From assembly GCA_014324045.1 (NCBI GenBank), contig JACOMY010000016.1:1-54945 (forward strand): a stretch of 54,945 bases of DNA, written 5' to 3'. Every line of letters starts with the position of its first letter. Position 1 is the stretch's first letter. Shown piece by piece: positions 48,861 to 54,945 of this stretch. The translations under genes were made by a program, and so were the position numbers. Source of the stretch: Rhodospirillales bacterium. GTDB lineage: Bacteria; Pseudomonadota; Alphaproteobacteria; Kiloniellales; JACOMY01. The notes beneath the pieces were generated by a model. That model did not search any database. It was not told the origin of the DNA and was given only the letters and a program-made list of their open reading frames with translations.

Positions 48861-50432
48861 ATGGGACAGGCAGAGGTGGGCAACAAGACCGGCCGCCGCC
48901 GCGGCCGCGCTGCCAGGATGGCGGCAAGGGCAGCGCCCTTGGCCGAAGACATCCGGCCGGTCCGGCCGGGCTTGCACGGTGGCCGCTACCGGCCGCTTCT
49001 CGAACAAGAGGTCAAACGTATCCATCGGGCGGCACTCGATGCGCTGCAGCAGATCGGCCTGGGACAAGCCATTCCCTCTTGCGTCGATGTCTGCACCGCG
49101 GCCGGCGCCGAGATCGGCGAGGATGGCAGACTGCGCTTCCCCCAGGCCCTAGTCGAAGACGTCATCGCCAAGGCCTGGCGCCGTCAGCCGTTGTACGGAC
49201 AGCAGGAAAAGCACGACATGCTGCCAGCCGGCGACCGGGTCTACTACGGTACGGCGGGGGCTGCGACCCAAGTCATCGACCTGGAAAACAATAACTACCG
49301 CGACGCCACCATTCGCGATCTCTACGACTCGGCCCGCATCGCCGAGACGCTGGACAATTGTCACTTCTTCCAGCGGCCGCTTACCGCCTGCGACATCGAG
49401 GATTCGGCAACCCTGGACGTCAACACCCTCTATGCCTCAATCGCCGGAACCACCAAACATGTCGGCACCAACTTCAACGTACCTGAAGGTGCGGAGATGG
49501 GCCTCCGCTTCCTGCACCGCTACTGCGGCAGCGAGGAGGCTTGGCGGGCGCGACCCTTTGTCAGCAATTCCAACTGCTTCGTCGTGCCGCCGATGAAATT
49601 CGCCGAGGACGCCTGCCGAGTCCTGGAGATCTGCGTGCGCGGCGGCATGCCGGTGCTGCTACTCTCCGCCGGCCAGGCTGGCGCTACGGCACCGCCCTAT
49701 CTGGCCGGTGCCGTGGTGCAGGCCGTAGCCGAGTGCCTGGCAGGTCTTTGCTACGTGAACGCCATTAAGCCGGGTGCGCCGGCAATCTTCGGCACCTGGC
49801 CCTTCGTCTCCGACCTGCGCACGGGGGCCATGTCGGGCGGATCCGGCGAACAGGGTCTGCTGGCAGCTGCCTGCGCGCAGATGGCCCAGTTCTACGATCT
49901 GCCGGGCGGCGGTGCCTCGGGCATGTGCGATTCCAAGCTGCCGGACAACCAAGCCGGCTATGAGAAAGGGATCAACACAGCCGTGGCTGGCTTGGCGGGC
50001 CTTAACCTAGTCTACGAATCGATCGGCATGCATGCCTCGCTGTTGGGCTTCTGCTTGGACAGCATGATCATCGACGACGACATGATCGGGCAGGTCTTGC
50101 GCTGCGTTCGCGGCATCGAGGTTACCGAAGACAGCGTCTCCTTGGAGGTGATCCGCCAAGTCTGTCTGGAGGGACCTGGACATTACCTTGGACATGAAGC
50201 GACACTGTCGTTGATGCAGCGCGAATATGTCTATCCGGTCCTAGGTGACCGCAGCAGCCCGAAGGAATGGGTCGAGAAGGGTAAGCAGGATCTGGTCCGG
50301 CGTGCCATAGCTCGCCGCAAGGAGGTGTTAGCCAACCACTTCCCGGGGCACGTCTCCGATAGATTGGATGTGGCGCTGCGCAGGGCTTTTCCCCTGATGC
50401 TGCCGCGCAGCGTCATGCGGGCGGACGCTTAG
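48861..50432 (+). CDS. Trimethylamine methyltransferase (MttB) family protein, non-pyrrolysine
   Basis: A 523-residue protein of the MttB superfamily. ATG 48861 follows gggagga; a TTG at 48843 is in frame but is inside this ribosome site. The N-terminus is basic (KTGRRRGRAARMAARAAP) and variable. The TIM-barrel core shows VYYGTAGAATQVIDLENNNY, RDLYDSARIAETLDN, FNVPEGAEMGL and PPYLAGAVVQAVAECLAGL. There is no internal TAG, so it is a non-pyrrolysine member like the glycine betaine methyltransferases. Those pass a methyl group to a corrinoid protein, yet no such protein (MttC-like) is encoded nearby. It lies 36 bp after the second fusion gene and completes the operon. Confidence 0.88.
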   Translation: MGQAEVGNKTGRRRGRAARMAARAAPLAEDIRPVRPGLHGGRYRPLLEQEVKRIHRAALDALQQIGLGQAIPSCVDVCTAAGAEIGEDGRLRFPQALVEDVIAKAWRRQPLYGQQEKHDMLPAGDRVYYGTAGAATQVIDLENNNYRDATIRDLYDSARIAETLDNCHFFQRPLTACDIEDSATLDVNTLYASIAGTTKHVGTNFNVPEGAEMGLRFLHRYCGSEEAWRARPFVSNSNCFVVPPMKFAEDACRVLEICVRGGMPVLLLSAGQAGATAPPYLAGAVVQAVAECLAGLCYVNAIKPGAPAIFGTWPFVSDLRTGAMSGGSGEQGLLAAACAQMAQFYDLPGGGASGMCDSKLPDNQAGYEKGINTAVAGLAGLNLVYESIGMHASLLGFCLDSMIIDDDMIGQVLRCVRGIEVTEDSVSLEVIRQVCLEGPGHYLGHEATLSLMQREYVYPVLGDRSSPKEWVEKGKQDLVRRAIARRKEVLANHFPGHVSDRLDVALRRAFPLMLPRSVMRADA

Positions 50433-50904
50433 GCGCGGTAACGATCCACCGGAGCGGATGCTGACGCAAGGCGCCTTTCCGGCCCGGTCCTGCGGCCGGC
50501 GAATCCGGGTCCTCCTTGCCTATGAACCTGGGCCTATGAACCTGGGGACCGGTACCGAAGTTTGACGCAAGTCCTTGACGAAGTGAAACGAAATCGCCCG
50601 CACCTTGATGTTGCAGGGCGGCAAGATTGACATTGATATTTCTGGTATATTTCTGGAAATATCATTTTTCAATCTGTTAGGGAAATTCGTGCCTCTCTAA
50701 AAAGGGTTGCACCGTGGTGCGGACAAGGAATAGAAAACTATACTTTTAGCCGTGACGTTGTATCCTGCTGAAGGAAAGACAATGTAGAGCGGTCCGGACA
50801 GGCGGACAGAGACAAAAAATGCATTCAATCGAGGAGATCGTAACCGGGAAAGAGACCGTCCGGCATTTCATAGACCTGACAAGATCTGACCGACCGATAA
50901 ACCG
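50433..50904 (+). promoter_or_regulatory. A+T-rich control region before the glycan genes
   Basis: About 470 bp between the MttB gene and the first glycosyltransferase. GATATTTC (50635-50642) and GAAATATC (50656-50663) form an 8-bp inverted repeat with a 13-nt loop and a following T-run, so it could end the demethylase transcript. GCACC-GT-GGTGC (50709-50720) lies where a -35 box would be, 18 bp before TATACT (50739-50744), so it may be an operator over that promoter. The region is far richer in A+T than the rest, which is common upstream of glycan clusters. Confidence 0.45.
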
Positions 50905-50908
50905 ATGA
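50819..50908 (+). CDS. Possible 29-residue leader peptide
   Basis: ATG 50819 opens a 29-codon frame (MHSIEEIVTGKETVRHFIDL and a short basic tail) that ends in TGA at 50906-50908, overlapping the ATG of the glycosyltransferase at 50905. There is no clear ribosome site. It may be a coupled leader or chance. Confidence 0.3.
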   Translation: MHSIEEIVTGKETVRHFIDLTRSDRPINR

Positions 50909-51903
50909 CCGTTGCACCGAGAGCTTCGATCGTTATTCGCGCCCTGAACGAAGGCAAGTACCTAGGACCGCTGTTCGAGGCGCTTAAACGTCAGAGTGAC
51001 CAGTCCTTCGAGGTCATCCTGGTCGATTCGGGATCGAGCGACCGCTCTGTGGCCATTGCTGAAGAGCATGGAGTGAGGATTGAGCACATTCGCCCTGAGA
51101 ACTTCACTTTCGGCCGTTCTCTCAACTACGGCTGCCGGGTGGCACGCGGCGAGTTTCTGGTGCTCTTGAGTGCACACACCTTGCCGATGCATGAGGACTG
51201 GCTGGCCGAGTTGTTGCATCCCTTCGAGGACGAACGGGTCAAGGTTAGCTACGGCATGCAGCGCGGTGGCAAAGAGAACAAGTTCTCCGAATGCTGTATG
51301 ATGCAGTCCTGGTTCCCCGAAACCGACATCCCCAGCCAGACCGACTACTTCTGCAATAACGCCAACTGTGCGATTCGCCGCGCCGACTGGGAACGCCGTC
51401 CCTACGACGAGAGCCTCACCGGCCTGGAGGATCTGGCCTGGGCCAAAGAGGCGGTGCAGGAGGGCGGCTTGGTCGCCTATTCGGCCAAGGGCGGCATCTA
51501 CCACATCCACCAAGAGACCTGGGACAGGGTCCGCAAGCGCTACTATCGCGAGGCGCTGGCGTTCCAGAACATCGAGCCGGATGCCTATTTCCGCCTGTCC
51601 GATCTGCTGCGCTATAGCAGCCTGAATATCCTGAACGATCTCAAATGCGCCCTCTCCAGGGGAGCCCTGCGCTCGATGCCAGAGATTTTCCTCTTCCGCA
51701 TCAACCAGGCTCGCGGCATCTATCGCGCCTGTGCCGAGCGCAAGGTCCGCGGCTCCCGCGGCACCGAGACCGCCTCGACGCAGCACCTAAAGGATCGCTT
51801 CTACCATCCCAGCCCGAACTACGGTTTCCGGGACTGCATCCCCCGGAAGGGGCCTGCTGCTGCACGGTTGGAACGTAATCCGGCGATCCGGCGCAGGGCG
51901 TAG
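50905..51903 (+). CDS. Family 2 glycosyltransferase
   Basis: A 332-residue GT-A fold glycosyltransferase. The nucleotide-binding start ASIVIRALNEGKYLGPLFEA leads to VILVDSGSSDRSVAIAEEHG and ENFTFGRSLNYGCRVARGEF, the rhamnosyltransferase-like GT2 pattern. Near residue 150 FCNNANCAIRRADWERRPYD and GLEDLAWAKEAVQEG give the acceptor-side motifs (ED as likely base). It heads the glycan group and is followed by a second GT2 gene after 66 bp. Sugar and acceptor are unknown. Confidence 0.87.
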   Translation: MTVAPRASIVIRALNEGKYLGPLFEALKRQSDQSFEVILVDSGSSDRSVAIAEEHGVRIEHIRPENFTFGRSLNYGCRVARGEFLVLLSAHTLPMHEDWLAELLHPFEDERVKVSYGMQRGGKENKFSECCMMQSWFPETDIPSQTDYFCNNANCAIRRADWERRPYDESLTGLEDLAWAKEAVQEGGLVAYSAKGGIYHIHQETWDRVRKRYYREALAFQNIEPDAYFRLSDLLRYSSLNILNDLKCALSRGALRSMPEIFLFRINQARGIYRACAERKVRGSRGTETASTQHLKDRFYHPSPNYGFRDCIPRKGPAAARLERNPAIRRRA

Positions 51904-51969
51904 ATCTTTTCCCAATATCGGTCAGCGTTTTCTTTTGTCTGCGCGGTTACCGCTTGGTATGGACGTAGC

Positions 51970-52992
51970 ATGCAGGTTACTCAGATCTTCCGGCTCAATC
52001 CTACAATCTGGTTGGAGAGAACCGGCCTTTTCCCCTTCAATCGCCTGCGCCCACTGCTGCGCCCTATCCTCGCCAATCGGACGGTACAGGCGGTTCTTCG
52101 CGATCCGCTGGATGCACTGGCCCAGCACGGCAACAGACCGCTTTCCTTCCTCGCTCAAAAACTGAAGGCACTGAGACGCAGGCGCCGCCTGCGCGCTTTG
52201 GAAAGCGCCGGGCGGCCCTTGGTGTCGGTGATCGTACCGGCCCACAATGCCGCAAACACCGTCGTCGGCGCCCTCAAGAGCCTAACCGGCCAGAATTACG
52301 GCCGGCTGGAAATTGTGGTGGTCGACGACAAGAGCACAGACGAGACGGCGGCCTTGGTGTCCGATCTGTCGGTCGGCGACCCGCGCATTCGCCTTTTGCG
52401 TGCGGAACGCCAACTGGGCGCAGCCGGCGCCCGCAATCTTGGCCTGGCCGCCGCACGCGGCGACTTTATCACCTTCCAGGATGCCGACGACCGCTCTAGA
52501 CAGGACCGCATCGAACGTCAGCTTTTTCTTGTGGTCCAGAACCGGCGCTTCCTGGCCAGTCTCTGCGCCTATGTCCGTGTCGATCCGGAGGGGCAGCCGC
52601 TCTTCGTCAACGATCAACTCTATCGCAAACGAACCGTCTCCCTGCTCTTCCGGCGCGATCCGGTGCTGCAGCGCTTGGGCGGGATGGCGCCCCTGCAGCG
52701 CGGCGAGGATTCGGAATACCTCGCCCGCTTCACGGCCGCCTTCGGGCGTTCGGCACAGCGCTTCCTGCCCGCTCCGCTCTACGAAGCTCACTTCTCCAGC
52801 GATTCTCTGCTGTGGCGCGATACGGAGGTACGGCGTCAAGGCAATCGCATCTACTATCCCGCCGGAGAGACGGCGCAAGAGGCGCTCGATCGCTACCGGG
52901 ACTGGCACCGTCAAATTGCCGCCGGCAAGGCCGATGCCTATCTGCCCTTGCCCAAGTCCCCCGAACGCGACGATCCGCGCGGCACGGCCTGA
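51970..52992 (+). CDS. Family 2 glycosyltransferase, second
   Basis: A 340-residue protein. A basic, helical N-terminal extension of about 75 residues precedes the GT2 domain (LVSVIVPAHNAANTVVGALK, EIVVVDDKSTDETAALV). The Mn2+/nucleotide motif is FQDADDRSRQDRIERQ, with D-A-D. The end of the domain is RGEDSEYLARFTAAFG, where GEDxE carries the catalytic acid. It likely extends the same glycan as the preceding enzyme. The 180 bp before the CMP-sugar synthetase gene hold no gene. Confidence 0.87.
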   Translation: MQVTQIFRLNPTIWLERTGLFPFNRLRPLLRPILANRTVQAVLRDPLDALAQHGNRPLSFLAQKLKALRRRRRLRALESAGRPLVSVIVPAHNAANTVVGALKSLTGQNYGRLEIVVVDDKSTDETAALVSDLSVGDPRIRLLRAERQLGAAGARNLGLAAARGDFITFQDADDRSRQDRIERQLFLVVQNRRFLASLCAYVRVDPEGQPLFVNDQLYRKRTVSLLFRRDPVLQRLGGMAPLQRGEDSEYLARFTAAFGRSAQRFLPAPLYEAHFSSDSLLWRDTEVRRQGNRIYYPAGETAQEALDRYRDWHRQIAAGKADAYLPLPKSPERDDPRGTA

Positions 52993-53172
52993 TACCTGGA
53001 ACATGGATCCTGTAACGAAGATGGGATAGCACTGAGTGCGGTTTGGCGCCCTTGTCGCGTCGTCCCGCCTATCCGGCCCTCCGATCTCTAATGTCTGCGG
53101 CCCGAGCCGGTGTTTACCGATCGCGACCGGAAATCGGGCCGGTAACAACAGGATTCAGCGGGGATCTTCGCC

Positions 53173-53865
53173 ATGAACAAATACAAACTCGTCGCCCTCA
53201 TGCCCATGCGCCATCGCTCGCAGCGGGTTCCCGGAAAGAATTACCGCCCCTTCGGCGACGGCCGCCCGCTTTATCAGCACACGCTTGAGAATCTGCTGGC
53301 CGTAAAGCAGATCGAGAAGGTGATCGTCGATACCGATTCGCCGCTGGTGAAGGAGCAGTGCGCGGAGAAGTACCGGGACGTCATCGTCCTGGATCGTCCG
53401 GAACAGCTGCGGGCGCCGGAAATTCCGATGAACGACATCCTGATCCACGACGCCACCCAGGTGGAATCCGAGTTCTACATGCAGACCCACTCCACCAATC
53501 CGTTGCTGCGCCAAGAGACCATGGCGGCGGCCGTCGATCTGTTCTTCGATCAGTATCCCATATACGACTCGCTGTTGGGCGTGACCGTGATTCGCGACCG
53601 CATCTGGGATGTACTGGGACGGGCGGTGAACCACAATCCCAACATCTTGTTGCAGACTCAGGACCTGCCGAAGTGGTTGGTGCAGGAAAACTCCACAATG
53701 TACATCTTCGAGCGCAACCGGCTGCTGAACGACCGTAACAGGATCGGCAATCGGCCTTACCTCTATGAGGTCGACGAGATCGAGGCCCGCGACATCGATA
53801 TCGAGATCGACTTCCAAATTACCGAGATGCTCTACAAGGCCCGCATGGAGGCAGACAATGCCTAA
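53173..53865 (+). CDS. CMP-sugar synthetase (acylneuraminate cytidylyltransferase family)
   Basis: A 230-residue nucleotidyltransferase that activates a sialic acid-like or Kdo-like 2-keto acid as the CMP derivative. The start ALMPMRHRSQRVPGKNYRPF has the signature R-x-x-S-x-R-x-x-x-K-N. Later segments are KVIVDTDSPLVKEQC and QTHSTNPLLRQETMAAAV. The ending IGNRPYLYEVDEIEARDIDI keeps the aspartates that bind Mg2+ in NeuA-type enzymes. It differs from KdsB in sequence and length. Its TAA overlaps the next gene by 8 bp. Confidence 0.87.
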   Translation: MNKYKLVALMPMRHRSQRVPGKNYRPFGDGRPLYQHTLENLLAVKQIEKVIVDTDSPLVKEQCAEKYRDVIVLDRPEQLRAPEIPMNDILIHDATQVESEFYMQTHSTNPLLRQETMAAAVDLFFDQYPIYDSLLGVTVIRDRIWDVLGRAVNHNPNILLQTQDLPKWLVQENSTMYIFERNRLLNDRNRIGNRPYLYEVDEIEARDIDIEIDFQITEMLYKARMEADNA

Positions 53866-54802
53866 GGTCCTCGTCACTTGCCATCACCTGCTACGCCACA
53901 TCGACCGCTACAAGCCGCGCTTCGAGGCCGCAGGCATCGACTTGGTGCTGCCGGAGGTCGTCGGCCAGCAGTTCTCCGCCCAGGAGATGCTGGATCTGAT
54001 TCGCGGCGTCGACACCTGCATCCTCGGCGACGACTTCATCGATCGCGCGGTGCTGGAGACTGGCAAGGAAGAGGGCCTGAAGGCCATCGTCAAGTGGGGC
54101 ATCGGCACCGATTCGATCGACAAGGAGAGCGCCCGCGAACTAGGCATCCCGGTGCGCAACACCCCCGGCACCTTCGGCGAAGAGGTGGCCGACGCCGCCT
54201 TCTCGCTGATCCTGCTGCTGGCCAGGGGGTATCATAAGATGCATGCCTCCGTCGCCGGCGGCGGCTGGCTGAAGATCCAGGGCCGGAGCCTCGCCGGCAA
54301 GACTCTGGGCGTGGTCGGCCTCGGCAGCATTGGGCGTGCCGTCGGGCGCCGCGGCACCGCATTCGGCATGAGCGTCGTGGGCTCGGACAGGGTCGACATG
54401 CCGCTTGAGGTCCTACGTCCCAACGGGATCGCGCAGAAATCCTTCGAAGAGGTGCTGGTTATCAGCGACTACCTGGTACTGGCCTGCACTCTAACGGCCG
54501 AAAACCGGCATCTGATCGACGCCAAGACCCTGGCCAAGATGAAGCCCGGCGCCAATCTGGTGAACGTGGCCCGCGGCCCCCTAGTCAAGGAAAGCGATCT
54601 GGCCGAAGCCTTGAAGAACGGTCATATCGGCGCTGCCGGCCTGGACGTCTTCGAAGTCGAGCCCCTACCCGGGAACAGCCCCTTGCGCGGCCTCGACAAT
54701 GTGGTCTTCGGCACCCACAACGGTTCGAACACCCGCGAAGGCGTCGAGCGGGTGAATGAGATCACCGTTGCCATGGCCCTGGAGATCGTCGCGCAGGCTT
54801 AG
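53858..54802 (+). CDS. D-isomer 2-hydroxyacid dehydrogenase (PGDH-like)
   Basis: A 314-residue NAD-dependent dehydrogenase. The start at 53858 overlaps the cytidylyltransferase gene by 8 bp, so the two are coupled. The NAD fold is KTLGVVGLGSIGRAVGRRGT (about 146-165). The catalytic set is Arg in NVARGPLVKESDLAEAL, Glu in DVFEVEPLPGN and His in FGTHNGSN. The N-terminal IVKWGIGTDSIDKESARELG and NTPGTFGEEVADAAFSLILL are PGDH-like. In a glycan gene group it more likely makes or reduces a sugar-acid precursor than serves general serine synthesis. Confidence 0.87.
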   Translation: MPKVLVTCHHLLRHIDRYKPRFEAAGIDLVLPEVVGQQFSAQEMLDLIRGVDTCILGDDFIDRAVLETGKEEGLKAIVKWGIGTDSIDKESARELGIPVRNTPGTFGEEVADAAFSLILLLARGYHKMHASVAGGGWLKIQGRSLAGKTLGVVGLGSIGRAVGRRGTAFGMSVVGSDRVDMPLEVLRPNGIAQKSFEEVLVISDYLVLACTLTAENRHLIDAKTLAKMKPGANLVNVARGPLVKESDLAEALKNGHIGAAGLDVFEVEPLPGNSPLRGLDNVVFGTHNGSNTREGVERVNEITVAMALEIVAQA

Positions 54803-54945
54803 ACATTTGCCGGCCGCCCGACCCGCTGGCAAGACCAGGCGCCCGGTGTAGCGCACCGAAAGTCTTTTGAGATCGGGCCGATCTGCATGCGGTACGGGCC
54901 GAGCCCGGCGCCACCGGCGCCCCCCGCCTGGTGGCCGAGCGCGGC
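54803..54945. other. Right edge without a definite gene
   Basis: The last 140 bp contain a coding-like run (DLHAVRAEPGATGAP and on) that is open to the edge, but it has a stop upstream and no ATG, GTG or TTG start. It may be the start of a gene with an unusual start or the remains of one. Confidence 0.25.

Noticed and set aside
54840..54945. A new gene at the right edge
   Set aside because: The frame lacks a usable start and is too short to assign.

Overview
The window looks like chromosomal DNA of a high-GC alphaproteobacterium, most like the Rhodospirillales and relatives. Supporting points are a circularly permuted two-piece tmRNA gene beside an alpha-type SspB adaptor, a complete System I cytochrome c maturation cluster (ccmABCDE-ccmF-dsbE-ccmH-ccmI), SecD/SecF/YajC beside homologs of the mitochondrial complex I assembly factors NDUFAF3 and NDUFAF6, ThyX, HflKC-DegP, and TTG/GTG starts. 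No genus can be named from the sequence alone.

Layout. 1-208: the tail end of a phage late-control (gpD) gene, so the left edge touches a prophage or a remnant. 279-4904: RNA modification (rsmD, an RluB-type synthase, tadA) and the envelope-protease group hflK-hflC-DUF2065-degP. 7229-13252: mrp, a YHS protein, thyX, the permuted ssrA, sspB, a broken ribbon-helix-helix gene, apt and an orphan TAXI receptor. 13988-17472: a peptide-type ABC importer (two permeases and a binding protein) without ATPases. 17609-21041: a hotdog thioesterase and an AsmA protein. 21368-23251: tRNA-Ser(GGA) and tRNA-Arg(ACG) bracketing an A+T-rich gene resembling the N-terminus of type I restriction HsdR. 23537-25304: a repeat-bearing lipoprotein, a 15-bp tandem array and a DUF4864 protein. 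25534-28284: acyl-CoA dehydrogenase plus kinase-like protein with the remains of two partner genes. 28411-34971: ccm cluster. 35119-41970: yggT, a decayed DUF167 gene, folD, NDUFAF6- and NDUFAF3-like genes, secF, secD, yajC, and a DUF815 ATPase preceded by two perfect DnaA boxes. 41990-50432: a methylated-amine-type catabolic region with a dead TauD/TfdA dioxygenase, a class II aldolase, a decayed XRE/cupin regulator, two FAD oxidoreductase-GcvT fusions and a non-pyrrolysine MttB-family methyltransferase. 50819-54802: surface-glycan genes (two glycosyltransferases, a CMP-sugar synthetase, a 2-hydroxyacid dehydrogenase) behind an A+T-rich control region.

Two themes stand out. First, the set of two DMGDH-like FAD/GcvT fusions and an MttB-family protein forms a compact operon with no corrinoid protein beside it; it is the best candidate for an under-described system, probably oxidative and transfer demethylation of a quaternary or tertiary amine feeding one-carbon folates. 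Second, the chromosome is visibly losing genes: at least five accessory genes (RHH, histidine phosphatase, SDR, TauD/TfdA, XRE-cupin), and probably DUF167, survive only as recognisable fragments.
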